Below are positions 1-9,217 of a DNA stretch of 64,000 nt, piece by piece. Below the pieces are notes generated by a model. It ran no database searches and had not been told where the DNA came from. It saw only the letters and a program-made list of their open reading frames with translations. Position 1 is the stretch's first letter. Each line of letters starts with the position of its first letter. The position numbers and the translations under genes were made by a program. The stretch covers positions 1,922,001 through 1,986,000 of the forward strand of contig NZ_AP022589.1 of assembly GCF_010731755.1 (NCBI RefSeq), in the 5' to 3' direction. The DNA comes from Mycolicibacter minnesotensis (lineage in GTDB: Bacteria > Actinomycetota > Actinomycetes > Mycobacteriales > Mycobacteriaceae).

Positions 1-612
1 CAGCAGTGCGCCCACGCCGACCAGAACAGCCGCGGGGGGCCAACTGTCGCTGAACATCCGCGCGCGCACCGCCAGCGCCGACAGCACCACCACGGCCAAC
101 GCCATCAGCCCAACGGCGGTATGGGCGGCGGTCAACGCGGTGACCGGGGCGAACATCCGGTCGACCTTCACGTTGAGTAACCGCGTCACAGTCTGCTCGT
201 CGGCCTTATGTCCGCACTCCTGGCAGCGGATCTCGGGCTGGGCGCCGAGCCGCCGGGCGGTCGCGGCCAGGGCGCTGGACAGGGATTCGTACTGCGGTTC
301 GAAGGAATCGCCGCCTACCACCGGTACCAGCACCAGGGTGTCGCCGTCCTGCACCCCCAGGTCGTCCAGGCTGCGAGTGATGTCCAGCCGGACGCCGTTC
401 ACTTTATGCAGTTCGTAACTGCCCGGGGGGAGTGCCACACCGTCGAAACCGTGATGCCGCAAATCTTCGTCGAGCAGCTCGACCATTCCCTCGAAAAACT
501 CTTCCACCGGAATCCCCGCGGGGAAGACTTGCGACACGAGATGTTTGTCGTAGGCCAGGCTCACTGCGCAGCGTGCCGGAAAAGCGACTTTGGCTGGTGT
601 CGGGGAAGTCAC
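1..612 (-). CDS. eccD2: EccD2, ESX-2 inner-membrane channel subunit (5' part only)
   Basis: The 204 visible codons start at a GTG (residues [12 protein letters not shown]) and run off the left edge. The first ~90 residues look like the ubiquitin-like cytosolic domain of EccD. A linker with a CxxC pair ([12 protein letters not shown]) follows, then the first membrane helices (from about residue 150, [20 protein letters not shown]). EccD forms the membrane channel of type VII secretion systems. It lies 5 bp downstream of a MinD-like gene, the same order as Rv3888c-eccD2 in M. tuberculosis. The ESX-2 assignment comes from gene order rather than from this fragment alone. Confidence 0.9.
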   Translation of the reverse strand, partial: MTSPTPAKVAFPARCAVSLAYDKHLVSQVFPAGIPVEEFFEGMVELLDEDLRHHGFDGVALPPGSYELHKVNGVRLDITRSLDDLGVQDGDTLVLVPVVGGDSFEPQYESLSSALAATARRLGAQPEIRCQECGHKADEQTVTRLLNVKVDRMFAPVTALTAAHTAVGLMALAVVVLSALAVRARMFSDSWPPAAVLVGVGALL

Positions 613-617
613 CGTGC

Positions 618-1634
618 TTACCTTTCGGTGTCGGGCACGAATTTGTCAGCCAGACCCGCGGTTATCTCAAATAACCGCAGTCGGGCTTTCTTCTTCACCT
701 CGTTGGGGACGTCGATGATTCCGCCCTTAGACAGGTGGGCGTCATATGGCATGACCTCCACCGTGGCGCCGGTCTTGCTGAATCTTTCGGTCAGATAGGC
801 GACCGCGGCGCTGTCCTCGCCCGGGGCAGAGTGGTTGAGGATCACCGTGGAGCGTGACACCAGCTCGTGGTAACCCTGCGATGCCAGGTAGTCCACCGCT
901 CGCAGCACCGGACGGGACTGGTCGGCGGTGATCCCGGAGACGAAGACCAGCGTGTCGGTGTTCTCCAACACCGGTTTCATCACGGGATGTTCCAGGTCTG
1001 CCGAAGTGTCGACGACGATCACGTTGTGGGTGCGCCGCAATCGGGACAGCACCCCGCTGAACATGGCCGGGACGAGGGGGCGGAGTTGATCCGAAGTGCG
1101 GTTGCCGGCCAGCACATCCAGGCCGACGGCATTTTGTCCGAGATGCTCGCGGATATCGGAATAGCCCTGGACGTCAGTGTCGCTGAGAACGGCCGAGTAG
1201 TCACCAGGCGGGTGTTCGTCGATACGATCGGACAGGGTCCCGAAGCCGGGAACAGCGTCAATGGCGATCACATTCTCTGGGCGGCACTCCCGGAACACAC
1301 TGCCGATAGCAGCCGTCATGGTCGTTGTACCGGTGCCACCTTTTCCGGACACCAGGGTGATCACGTATTGACGCCGGATATGCCGGCGAATTCTATTGCG
1401 CAAATCGCGATAATGACGCTCGCGCGGAGATTCTCCGGGATTGATGACTTTCGCCGATACGACGTAGACCAGTTTGCGCCAACCCGAACCAGGGGGAATC
1501 TTGCGGGGGGTGGCTAGATCGGAAATGCGCATGGAGTCCGATACGGAATCCCGGTAGCGGTGGCCGGATGCCGGATCCCACCGCCCGGATGAGCCTTCCT
1601 CAGGCATATTCTGGCTATTCCATGGGCTCGTCAC
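618..1634 (-). CDS. MinD/ParA-like ATPase of the ESX-2 locus (Rv3888c-like)
   Basis: A SIMIBI P-loop ATPase domain follows a basic N-terminal stretch of about 90 residues. The deviant Walker A ([10 protein letters not shown]), the switch around [12 protein letters not shown] and a VIVVDTSAD Walker B-like strand are all visible. MinD-like proteins occur in ESX loci (the C-terminal domain of EspI in ESX-1 is one), where they are thought to act in the cytosol. The start is uncertain: GTG at 1634 gives 338 residues, close to my memory of about 341 for Rv3888c, and ATG at 1607 gives 329. Neither has a good ribosome-binding site. The gene lies between espG2 and eccD2. Confidence 0.8.
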   Translation of the reverse strand: MTSPWNSQNMPEEGSSGRWDPASGHRYRDSVSDSMRISDLATPRKIPPGSGWRKLVYVVSAKVINPGESPRERHYRDLRNRIRRHIRRQYVITLVSGKGGTGTTTMTAAIGSVFRECRPENVIAIDAVPGFGTLSDRIDEHPPGDYSAVLSDTDVQGYSDIREHLGQNAVGLDVLAGNRTSDQLRPLVPAMFSGVLSRLRRTHNVIVVDTSADLEHPVMKPVLENTDTLVFVSGITADQSRPVLRAVDYLASQGYHELVSRSTVILNHSAPGEDSAAVAYLTERFSKTGATVEVMPYDAHLSKGGIIDVPNEVKKKARLRLFEITAGLADKFVPDTER

Positions 1635-1728
1635 GTGCGTGATGTTAACACGGCTGCGGATATCGTGTTTGCAACGATTCTTCCAGTGGGCGGTAATGCG
1701 CGGTAATGGTGAACGACTGAATTCGCCG

Positions 1729-2565
1729 TCATACAACCCGCCGGTGTGAATGCCAGTCGGACCCGGCGGGCAGTCGAGCGATGAGCCGCAGGATCGCCCG
1801 CGCGACATCGGTGCGCGTCCCCGGGGAAACGATCTGGAAGAGGCGGCCGCCGGTGTCGATGTTCTCCACGCAGACGCGGCCCGCCGGAGTGTCCGAGATC
1901 AGGACCGCGGTATCCCCGATAGCCATGCGGGCCAGCTCCTCGGGACCAGCGCCCGGCTGAATCGCGACAATGTTGGCCAGCCCGGAGACCGCCGGATCGG
2001 CCGCCATCGCCACCGTCTGCTGCTGGTCGATATCGAGCTGTTGTGACGCGAGGTAGCGCCGCAGACTGTCCTGGTCGCGAACACGGTCGATCAGCTCCTT
2101 GGTGTCCAGGGTGACCGGCCGCAGCGGTGCGGCCTCGGTGACGCCGCACAACCGCTCGACCTGGCCTACCAGGAGCTCTCCGGCCGCGGCCTGGTCGGTG
2201 GCACTGCCTGCCGGATACAACCTCACCTCGTGATCGCAGCGTTCCAACACCACCCACCAGGAGGCGAACCGGCTGATCGAGACGCGGGTCATGCGCTCGG
2301 GGTCGGCGGGGAAGCTCAGATTCATCACGAGCGCGATGTCGCGGCGCATGATCACGGTCAGCCATTCCCGGACCATGGGATCGGCCTCGCCGTCGCCGTC
2401 GAGCACGCCGATCTCGGTCAACTCGTCGGCGATGGGATGGCGCAGGGCTCGCTCAGCGGTGTCCAAACGAGGCAGTAGTGGACGAAGCCCCAGCTCCGGG
2501 CAGAGAGTTTCGATCCCGGTGACGGCCTGCAGAACCCAGAGGCCGTCCAGTGTCGTTGTCAGCAC
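1729..2565 (-). CDS. espG2: EspG2, cytosolic PE/PPE chaperone of ESX-2
   Basis: At 278 residues this has the usual EspG length and composition: an opening LDGLWVLQAVTGIETL, a central SRFASWWVVLERCDHEVRLYP strand region, and the C-terminal LRLIARLPAG helix. EspG proteins bind the tip of their cognate PPE protein in the cytosol and deliver PE-PPE pairs to the secretion machine. The partner would be PE36/PPE69, encoded 0.9 kb upstream. The start is a GTG (MLTTTLDGLW). Family assignment rests on overall similarity and position next to the esx pair. Confidence 0.87.
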   Translation of the reverse strand: MLTTTLDGLWVLQAVTGIETLCPELGLRPLLPRLDTAERALRHPIADELTEIGVLDGDGEADPMVREWLTVIMRRDIALVMNLSFPADPERMTRVSISRFASWWVVLERCDHEVRLYPAGSATDQAAAGELLVGQVERLCGVTEAAPLRPVTLDTKELIDRVRDQDSLRRYLASQQLDIDQQQTVAMAADPAVSGLANIVAIQPGAGPEELARMAIGDTAVLISDTPAGRVCVENIDTGGRLFQIVSPGTRTDVARAILRLIARLPAGSDWHSHRRVV

Positions 2566-2667
2566 GTCACCCTCGCCTTACCGGGGGCCTGCGGATAGCC
2601 GGGCTGACACGCGACGTGGGGCGTCCGCTCGTGAGCAGACACCCCACCTCGATGACGATCGGGTCGA

Positions 2668-2961
2668 TCAGAACAGCGACTGGATCGTCTGGTCGGTCGA
2701 GATGGCGCCTTCCAACACGGAGCCGATCGTGGAACCGTGGTGGCCGATGGTCTCGATCAGGCCCTGCAGGCCAGAAAGCATCTGGGCCTGCGCTTCGAAG
2801 AACCCGGTGGCGCCATGCCCGGCGAAGTACTCGGTCAGCATCTGGGTGAGCTGGTGAGAGTCCGCGTGGATCTGGTCGAGGGTGCCGGCGTTGCTGATCA
2901 CTCCGTGAGCGTGATCGCCGACGGCGCCGGGATGGTAGGTAATGCCGTCACTTGAGGCCAT
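2668..2961 (-). CDS. esxC: EsxC, WXG100-family secreted protein of ESX-2
   Basis: The 97-residue helical-hairpin protein matches my recollection of M. tuberculosis EsxC closely, including FFEAQAQMLSGLQGLIETIG. The turn between the helices reads EYFAGHGA, so Phe replaces the Trp of the WxG motif, as in EsxC elsewhere. It should pair with EsxD and leave as a folded heterodimer through ESX-2. The start is ATG (MASSDGITYHPG) with an AAAGGACG ribosome-binding region. No YxxxD/E signal is visible in its C-terminal tail. Confidence 0.92.
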   Translation of the reverse strand: MASSDGITYHPGAVGDHAHGVISNAGTLDQIHADSHQLTQMLTEYFAGHGATGFFEAQAQMLSGLQGLIETIGHHGSTIGSVLEGAISTDQTIQSLF

Positions 2962-2997
2962 GGGGATCGTCGTCCTTTCGATTGTGCAGGTCGGGGG

Positions 2998-3315
2998 TTA
3001 GGCGGACTGTCCGCCGAAGAGCGAGTGGAAGGCGTGCGCGGAGTGAGACTCGTGGGATTCCATCAGGGCGGCGGCCTGGTTGAGTCCCTCGGTCAGACGG
3101 GTGCCACCGATGAGGACTTTCTGCATGTCTTCATGGATCTGCGCGGCGGTGGCATAAGAGGCCTTAGCTCCGCCGCCGTCCCAGGTCGCTGCCCCCAGGA
3201 TGTTCTCGTGGTCGGCCAGGTACTGGTTCGCGATGGCCTGCGCATGTTCGATGTGCTGCGACAACTTCGACGCGGTGTTCCGCATCAGTTCGGGCGTGAC
3301 GACAATGGCTGCCAT
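2998..3315 (-). CDS. esxD: EsxD, WXG100-family secreted partner of EsxC
   Basis: This 105-residue protein has two predicted helices around the turn ATWDGGGAKASY, which carries WxG (W-D-G). It ends in an Ala/His-rich tail (HSAHAFHSLFGGQSA). It is the first gene of the esx pair and lies 36 bp upstream of esxC with a GAGGAAACG ribosome-binding sequence. Together they form the likely secreted heterodimer. The tail does not contain the YxxxD/E signal that CFP-10-type partners carry, so recognition by EccC2 may differ or depend on PE36. Confidence 0.92.
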   Translation of the reverse strand: MAAIVVTPELMRNTASKLSQHIEHAQAIANQYLADHENILGAATWDGGGAKASYATAAQIHEDMQKVLIGGTRLTEGLNQAAALMESHESHSAHAFHSLFGGQSA

Positions 3316-3430
3316 CGTTTCCTCCTCGGTTGTAGAGCAACCCCCCCGGGTTCGGCGGGATGTAGCTGGCGGTAGTGTATTTGCTCCTTCCAGATGTGTC
3401 GATTCACCCTGTTTTCAGCAAACAACCAGG

Positions 3431-4615
3431 TCAGGCCCGGTCGTCGACGACTCGTACCGTGTTGGCGCGATCGGAGGACCGATCGCCCTGTCCCTTCCCG
3501 CCCGCCGCGGCTCCGTGAGCCATGGGCATGCCCCCCATTCCTCCGGCGTTGGTGGTCGTCACTCGCTGAGACTCGACGGAGCCCAGCGCGCCACTGGGGC
3601 GCAACCCCACCGGGCGCCCGCCGCCGGACTCGAAAGCGCTTACGGGACGGGTGAACGCCGACATGGGTGCGCCCGCGCCGCCGCCCCCGAAGCCCGCCGC
3701 GCCGGGTGTGGCTGTGGCGTTGGCCAGCATCGCCGTGGCTGGAACCCCGCCTGCCCCGGCGGGATTGAGCGCGCCGCCAAGCATGCTCGGATTCATGAAC
3801 ATGCCCATCAGCGACTGCATCGGGCTCATCATCGATTGGGGCATCTGCATCAACGACTGCGGCGCCTGCATCAGAGATGAGCCGATTTGCTGGACCGGGC
3901 CCAGCATCGAACTCATCTGACTGCTCATACCTTGGGCGGCGTTGGCGCCCTGCCCGGCAGCGTTGGTTGCGCCGGACGTCCCGGTGTAAGCGGCACGCAT
4001 AGCGCCCCCTGCCGCAGCTTGGGAAGCGGCTTGGCCGACGGCGCTGGCCGCTGCGGCTGGAGCCGCGGGCGAGGCGCCCATACCAGCGACCGGCGCAGGG
4101 ACCGTGAGGCTGGAGGTGAGCGCGGTCAGGACTGCCCCGTAGGACGCACCTACCGCGGCGTTGTTGGGCCAGAACAGGCCGAAGTACTCGAATTCGAGAG
4201 AGGTGATGCGCGGCGTCAACGCCCCGAGCACCGAGGGGTTGATCCCGTAGTCGGTCGCGGTCTCGACCCGGTTCGCCTCGCACTCCTGGGTGGTGCGCAT
4301 GCTTCCGTAAGCCAGCTGGTAGGCCTCGACTGCCGCCGCCACGATGGGCGCCTTGACGTCCACCCAGCCCGCCAGCCCATGCAGGGCGACGTTCAGCAGG
4401 GTCGCGTTGAGAACCGAACCCTCCGACCCGGCGCCGACCCATCCGATAGAGGTCAGCGCGGTGTTGATCGCCGAGGCGATTCCCGATGCATGGTGGGCAA
4501 CGCCGAGTGCCGTCCATGCCGCCCCGTTGGTCAGCATGGTCGGAATGCCCGCGCCGGACTTGATCAACATGTCGTTGGTCTCCGGTGTGCGGGCGGCCCA
4601 CCCCGGGTCGGCCAC
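3431..4615 (-). CDS. PPE69: PPE69-like PPE protein of ESX-2
   Basis: The 394-residue protein begins with the unusual PPE form ADPGWAARTPETNDML, which has PE rather than PPE. A helical domain follows (about residues 1-180) containing WPNNAAVGASYG. A Met/Gln/Gly-rich stretch comes next (SLMQAPQSLMQMPQSMM), then a Gly-rich segment and a conserved tail (FTRPVSAFESGG, GLRPSGALG, NTVRVVDDRA) that matches PPE69 as I remember it. It should form a heterodimer with PE36, chaperoned by EspG2. It starts 3 bp after PE36 stops. Confidence 0.9.
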   Translation of the reverse strand: MADPGWAARTPETNDMLIKSGAGIPTMLTNGAAWTALGVAHHASGIASAINTALTSIGWVGAGSEGSVLNATLLNVALHGLAGWVDVKAPIVAAAVEAYQLAYGSMRTTQECEANRVETATDYGINPSVLGALTPRITSLEFEYFGLFWPNNAAVGASYGAVLTALTSSLTVPAPVAGMGASPAAPAAAASAVGQAASQAAAGGAMRAAYTGTSGATNAAGQGANAAQGMSSQMSSMLGPVQQIGSSLMQAPQSLMQMPQSMMSPMQSLMGMFMNPSMLGGALNPAGAGGVPATAMLANATATPGAAGFGGGGAGAPMSAFTRPVSAFESGGGRPVGLRPSGALGSVESQRVTTTNAGGMGGMPMAHGAAAGGKGQGDRSSDRANTVRVVDDRA

Positions 4616-4618
4616 GGA

Positions 4619-4921
4619 TTAGCCGCCGAGCGCGACGGTGGCGGCTCGCAGTGCCTCGGTGGCGCCGTACACACCCGATGCGGTGGCTTGTGCTCCGGAG
4701 AACAACCCGCGCTGGGCGGAATGCTCGGCGACGATGCCGAGGTATTCGCTGCCGGAGGCCAGCAGTGCGGCATGGAACGCCAGGGAGTCTGGGTCGTTAC
4801 CCATGGGCAGGACGCCCAGCAGTGCTGGGCTGGCCGATGCTGCGGCCGCCTCTGTCTCAGCGGTGATCCCCGCTTCGATGCCCGAGGACGCCAGGACCGC
4901 TTCCGGTTCTACAGAGAACAT
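4619..4921 (-). CDS. PE36: PE36-like PE protein of ESX-2
   Basis: The 100-residue PE domain has the N-terminal motif MFSVEPEAVL. The tail holds Y85-GAT-E89, which fits the YxxxD/E type VII signal usually found in the PE partner. A strong ribosome-binding site (GGGAGGG) precedes the ATG. The gene is followed directly by PPE69 and lies downstream of eccC2 after a 123-bp gap that holds two copies of a 13-bp repeat, which suggests a promoter of its own. It is the only protein of the PE/PPE/Esx group here in which I can see the canonical signal. Confidence 0.9.
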   Translation of the reverse strand: MFSVEPEAVLASSGIEAGITAETEAAAASASPALLGVLPMGNDPDSLAFHAALLASGSEYLGIVAEHSAQRGLFSGAQATASGVYGATEALRAATVALGG

Positions 4922-5009
4922 ATTCCCTCCCGATGCCTCATCGTGGCTGTGCCGACGTTGGCAGGTCGGAGTCGATCGTAAACCGGATCTAACGCGCCGT
5001 CACTTCATG

Positions 5010-5044
5010 ATGTAAATACCGGTTCGTAGTTATGTAAATACCGG
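5010..5044. repeat. Two direct 13-bp repeats upstream of PE36
   Basis: ATGTAAATACCGG occurs exactly at 5010-5022 and 5032-5044. The copies are 22 bp apart, about two helical turns. They sit just past the eccC2 stop codon and 90-120 bp upstream of the PE36 ATG. A regulator-binding site controlling the PE36-PPE69-esxDC-espG2 segment is the simplest reading. No regulator is known from the sequence. Confidence 0.55.
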
Positions 5045-8000
5045 CTATTGTTGCTCGAAATTGTGGATCATCGACGACGGCACCCCGATAAGGACACCTT
5101 CCACGTCGGAATCGTTGACCAACAGGCCGCGGCCGGGGGGCAGCGCCTGGGCCCGCACCATCCGATTGACCTTGTTCTGCGGGTCGTTGTCCATGAACAG
5201 GGTCGGCACCTTGGCCGCGCGTTGCGTCTTGACCCAGGGGTCCATCTCCAACTGTCCGAAGTTGGATGAGTTCCTGGTGGTGAACACGTGCAGCCCGATC
5301 TGGCGGCCGCGCTCCATCAGCTTCCACAACGCGGCGCCCACCGGTGGCTTGGCCGGATGGATCTGGGCTGGCCGCAGGTCCTGCACGTCGTCGATCAGGA
5401 CAAAATGGCGCGGGCCTTCCCAGGGCTTGAGGGCACGCAGCTCCTCCTGGCTCAACCCCTTGGCGGGCAGCCGGGGGAGCAGAATTTGCTGCGCCAACGC
5501 CGTGAGCGCCTCGTCGATCTCGTCCTGGTCGTAGGCATAGGCGTTGACGTAGCCGGGGCCCTGCAGGTCACGCAGTGGGCCGGTCTTGGGATCGACGATC
5601 GTGATCTGGGCTTCTTCTGGGCTGAACCGCGCCATCACGGCCTCGCCTATCGCGGCCAGGGTGGCACTCTTGCCGCACAGTGCCCGCCCAAGAATCATCA
5701 TCCCGGGGTGTTCGGACAGGATCAGCGGTACCGGCAGCAGGTCATGTTGCTCGCCGATCATGAACGCGATGGATGGGGCGGTCTGGGCGGGCGGGCGCTG
5801 AGCCACGTCGTAGGCCAGCACCTCCGACAGGGCGACGGCGGGTGGCAGGCGCTTGAGCGTTGCGTGCTTGGTCACGCCGGCGACATCGGCGACGCGGGTT
5901 CCCAACTCGCGGGTCCCGATCCGCGAGCCGTCGTCCGCGGCCAGCTCAGGCAGCCCGATGAGCATCTCGTGCAGGGATTCGGTCAGCCCGAAACCGGGCC
6001 GGTTCACGGTGCGTTTGGCCGCGTCCCGGGCGTCCAGCGACGCCGTGCCCATCTCGTTTTCACCCGGATTCTGGAGCCGTAGCTGGATGCGTACGTCGGA
6101 GTTCTGTAGCAACGTCTGACGCTGACCGTGAATCCAGCCGGACGCGCTGGTCATGAGGTGGACGCCGTATTCGGGGCCGACACCGCTGAGCGCGATGATC
6201 CGGTCACCGAGCAGGGTGTCGGCGGCATAGAGGTCGGAGAAGTCGTCGATCACCAGGAAAACGTCGCCGTAGGGATCGCCGGGGTCGGTGCCCGCGAGAC
6301 TGTCATCGCCGGCGCCGAAGCGTCGCTCCCGGAACTCGTTGATGTCGATCTTGTCGCGGCGGAAGGTGTCCTGCCGGGTGCTGATGAGCGCGGTCATGGT
6401 CGCCACCGTGCGCTCCACACCCTCGCGGTCGGCCGGCGAGACGATGTCGGCCACATGCGGCAGGGTCTCGGCATAGCCCAGCGTGGCGCCGCCGACGCAG
6501 AAGAACGTCACCCGCGCGGGGGAGTGCATCAGTGCCGCCGAACACATCAGGGTCATCAGCGTCGTCGTTTTGCCGCGGCTCTTGGCCCCGACCACCATGA
6601 TGTTGCTGCGCAACACGTCGACGCAGTGGATCAGCTGCTGGGCATCCTCGGGGATGTCCTTGACGGCCAGGGGCCACACGAGACCCGGGTTGCGGCCGTA
6701 GTCGACGTGCCACGGTTTGCCCCGGAACCGGGCCACCAGGGAGTCGACTGGCTCGGAGATCTCCAAAGGGGGCAGCCATGGCAGGTGCGGCGCCGTGCGG
6801 TCTGCGGCCATCAGAGACTCGCGCAGCACGTCGACGATCTTCTTCTTCTTGAAGCCGTCGGGGTGCAGCAGGAACTCGTCTGGCTCGGCGTCGGTGGCCG
6901 ACATGTCCTGCAGCGCTTGGGCGTCCGCCTCATCCAGCGGTTGATACTGCCAGGTGTAGAGCCGGGGCTTGGTCAGGGTCATGTCCAGGGTCTTGCCCGT
7001 CGAGCTCTTGCGTTTGGGGACGACGAAGGGCGCTGAGAGGTAGAAGCAGCGGAACGGCTCCAGGTCCCGAGGCCCGACCTTGAGCAGGCCGAACCCGTTC
7101 TCCTTCGACGGCAGGTGGTAGGCGGCGTCGGAGCCGATCACTTCGCGGCTGTCGTCCCCCGATTCGGCGCGTAGCGCCACTCGGAAGGCGATGTTGGACT
7201 TCACCTTCTGCAATGACGACAGATCCAGGCGCTGACCGCCGAGCATGAAGAAGACGTTGGCGCCCCGGCCCTCTTGCCCGATGTGGATGATCAGGTCGAT
7301 CCACTTGGGATGGTTCTGGAACAGCTCCAGGTATTCGTCGATCACCACCAGCAAGATCGGTACCGGCTCCAGGTCTCGGCCGGCCAGCCGGATCTCCTCG
7401 TAGTCGTTGGCGTCGCGCGCACCGACGGAGTTGAACAGGCGGTAGCGCCGGGCGATCTCGCCGTCGATGGCGCGCCGCATCCGCTCCGCAAGGTGCCGCT
7501 CGTCCTTACCGAGGTTGGACAGCGCGGCCGACACATGAGGGATACCGAGGATGTCTTGGGCTGCTGATTCGAACTTCATGTCCACGAAGATCACGTTGAA
7601 GGTCTCCGGTGAGTGGGTCAGCGCGATGCCGTACACCAGAGACAGGAAGAACTCGGACTTGCCCGACCCGCTGGTTCCGATCACCACCGAGTGAAAGCCG
7701 AAGCCGCCGAAGTCTTTTGCGCGCAGCACGACGTTCTGCAACTCGCCGTTAGGTTTGGCCCCGACCGGGATCTCAGCCCACCGCTCGTCTCCGCGGCTTC
7801 GCCGTTCGGTCCACAGTCGGTCCACGTTCAGCTCGCGGGCGTCGTCGATTCCCAGTGCGCGCAGCAGTTCAAGGGCGCCGCTGCCGGCGTCGGTGACGTC
7901 GACGCTGGCCGTGGGGGACCACCGCGCCATAGCCCGTGCGTAGCGGTAGGCGCGTGGTACCGACAGCTGGTCGGCGTGGGCAAAGAACCGGCCGCCGGCA

Positions 8001-9214
8001 CGCAGCATGGCTCGCGGTGCGGCGTCGGGGCCGCGACCGTCTCGGCGCGGGTCGGTGAGCACCTCGAAGATCTCGTCGCGGGCGAAGCCGACGCCGGCGC
8101 CGAGCCGCGACGCCACCCGAAGCACCGTGATGCCTTCCTTACCGACCCGACCGACAACGCTTTCCCACGCCTCGGGAGTGCCGGTGTTGTCGTCGACGAT
8201 CACCCAGTGCGGGCCCAGGTCGTGGCCGTCGCCGCCGGTCTCCAACGCCGAGCCCATGGTGGTGGGACTCGGCGACGACGGTGGCCGCCAGGCGCCGCGC
8301 TTGCCCTTCATGTGCAGGTCGGCTCCGAGCGTCGCCTCAAGTTCGGTGGGGCTGGTGAAGACCAGGCGTCGCCAGCCACAGGCGTCGAAAAGCTCGTCGT
8401 GCTGGTTGTGCGGGAGCCAGACCATCCAGGACCACAGCTCGGGATGGCGGGTCACCACCATCAACTTGACGTCGAGCGGATTGTGGAAGACCGCCAGCCC
8501 GCTGAGCATCGACCGCAGCAGCGATCTGACCCCGTCGAGATCCTCACCGACGAAACTGAATCCCGGTCGGGATCGAAGATTGACCACTTTCGCGATGTCG
8601 CGGATCTTGCGTTGTTCGAGAATGAAGTCGCGAAGTGCCTGGCCGGTGACCGGCTCCAACTCCTCGTCGATCGGGATCTCCGGCCACTGCACCGACAGCA
8701 CCGAGTCCGGGGCGTGCTGCACACCGACTCCCACCCGCACGTCGAGGAAGTCCGCATCGGAGCGGCGACGTTCCCACATCTGCGGCCCGCCGATGACCGC
8801 TCCCAATCCCTGCGGCTGAGAGTGCACCAACTCCTGGGCATTGCGCTGGGCGCAGACGGCCTTCTGAATCTCGTCACGCTCGGCGTCGAGGGAGCGCAGG
8901 TAGCTGCGCCGGTTCTTCTCCTGCTCGCCCCAGCTGATCTTGCGGGCTCGGCCGAACCGCCCGGAAAACATCAACATGGCCAAGCCGGCCATACCGACCA
9001 TCGGGAACATGCCGGAGCCCAAGCTGCGCACCCCGGAGACGTAGAGCATGACGATGGTGCCGATCAGCGCGACGACCAGCGCGGGCACGCCGATCATCAC
9101 CCACAGGTTGCGTGGCTCGCGTTCGGGGAGGGCATCGGGTGCTCGGGGAGCGACCCGGACCGGTTTGGGCTCGGGAACCCGAAGACGGACCGGAACGAAA
9201 GCGCGCTTGGACAT
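5045..9214 (-). CDS. eccC2: EccC2, FtsK/SpoIIIE-type ATPase of ESX-2 (single-chain form)
   Basis: The 1389-residue motor has two membrane helices (about 38-58 and 65-85) and three FtsK-like ATPase domains. Walker A motifs are GTSGSGKS at 513-520, GAKSRGKT at 876-883 and GRALCGKS at 1176-1183. Walker B of the first domain is LLVVIDEY around 620-628. EccC recognises secretion signals and powers export. ESX-2 is known to carry EccC as one polypeptide, unlike the split EccCa1/EccCb1 of ESX-1, and no split is seen here. It starts 3 bp after the eccB2 stop, so the two are probably co-translated. Confidence 0.96.
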   Translation of the reverse strand: MSKRAFVPVRLRVPEPKPVRVAPRAPDALPEREPRNLWVMIGVPALVVALIGTIVMLYVSGVRSLGSGMFPMVGMAGLAMLMFSGRFGRARKISWGEQEKNRRSYLRSLDAERDEIQKAVCAQRNAQELVHSQPQGLGAVIGGPQMWERRRSDADFLDVRVGVGVQHAPDSVLSVQWPEIPIDEELEPVTGQALRDFILEQRKIRDIAKVVNLRSRPGFSFVGEDLDGVRSLLRSMLSGLAVFHNPLDVKLMVVTRHPELWSWMVWLPHNQHDELFDACGWRRLVFTSPTELEATLGADLHMKGKRGAWRPPSSPSPTTMGSALETGGDGHDLGPHWVIVDDNTGTPEAWESVVGRVGKEGITVLRVASRLGAGVGFARDEIFEVLTDPRRDGRGPDAAPRAMLRAGGRFFAHADQLSVPRAYRYARAMARWSPTASVDVTDAGSGALELLRALGIDDARELNVDRLWTERRSRGDERWAEIPVGAKPNGELQNVVLRAKDFGGFGFHSVVIGTSGSGKSEFFLSLVYGIALTHSPETFNVIFVDMKFESAAQDILGIPHVSAALSNLGKDERHLAERMRRAIDGEIARRYRLFNSVGARDANDYEEIRLAGRDLEPVPILLVVIDEYLELFQNHPKWIDLIIHIGQEGRGANVFFMLGGQRLDLSSLQKVKSNIAFRVALRAESGDDSREVIGSDAAYHLPSKENGFGLLKVGPRDLEPFRCFYLSAPFVVPKRKSSTGKTLDMTLTKPRLYTWQYQPLDEADAQALQDMSATDAEPDEFLLHPDGFKKKKIVDVLRESLMAADRTAPHLPWLPPLEISEPVDSLVARFRGKPWHVDYGRNPGLVWPLAVKDIPEDAQQLIHCVDVLRSNIMVVGAKSRGKTTTLMTLMCSAALMHSPARVTFFCVGGATLGYAETLPHVADIVSPADREGVERTVATMTALISTRQDTFRRDKIDINEFRERRFGAGDDSLAGTDPGDPYGDVFLVIDDFSDLYAADTLLGDRIIALSGVGPEYGVHLMTSASGWIHGQRQTLLQNSDVRIQLRLQNPGENEMGTASLDARDAAKRTVNRPGFGLTESLHEMLIGLPELAADDGSRIGTRELGTRVADVAGVTKHATLKRLPPAVALSEVLAYDVAQRPPAQTAPSIAFMIGEQHDLLPVPLILSEHPGMMILGRALCGKSATLAAIGEAVMARFSPEEAQITIVDPKTGPLRDLQGPGYVNAYAYDQDEIDEALTALAQQILLPRLPAKGLSQEELRALKPWEGPRHFVLIDDVQDLRPAQIHPAKPPVGAALWKLMERGRQIGLHVFTTRNSSNFGQLEMDPWVKTQRAAKVPTLFMDNDPQNKVNRMVRAQALPPGRGLLVNDSDVEGVLIGVPSSMIHNFEQQ

Positions 9215-9217
9215 CGG

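Noticed and set aside
1750..2046. Long open frames opposite espG2, eccC2 and the EspK-like gene
   Set aside because: High-GC codons leave long antisense frames. These have Arg/Pro/Gly-rich composition without domains and overlap well-supported genes.
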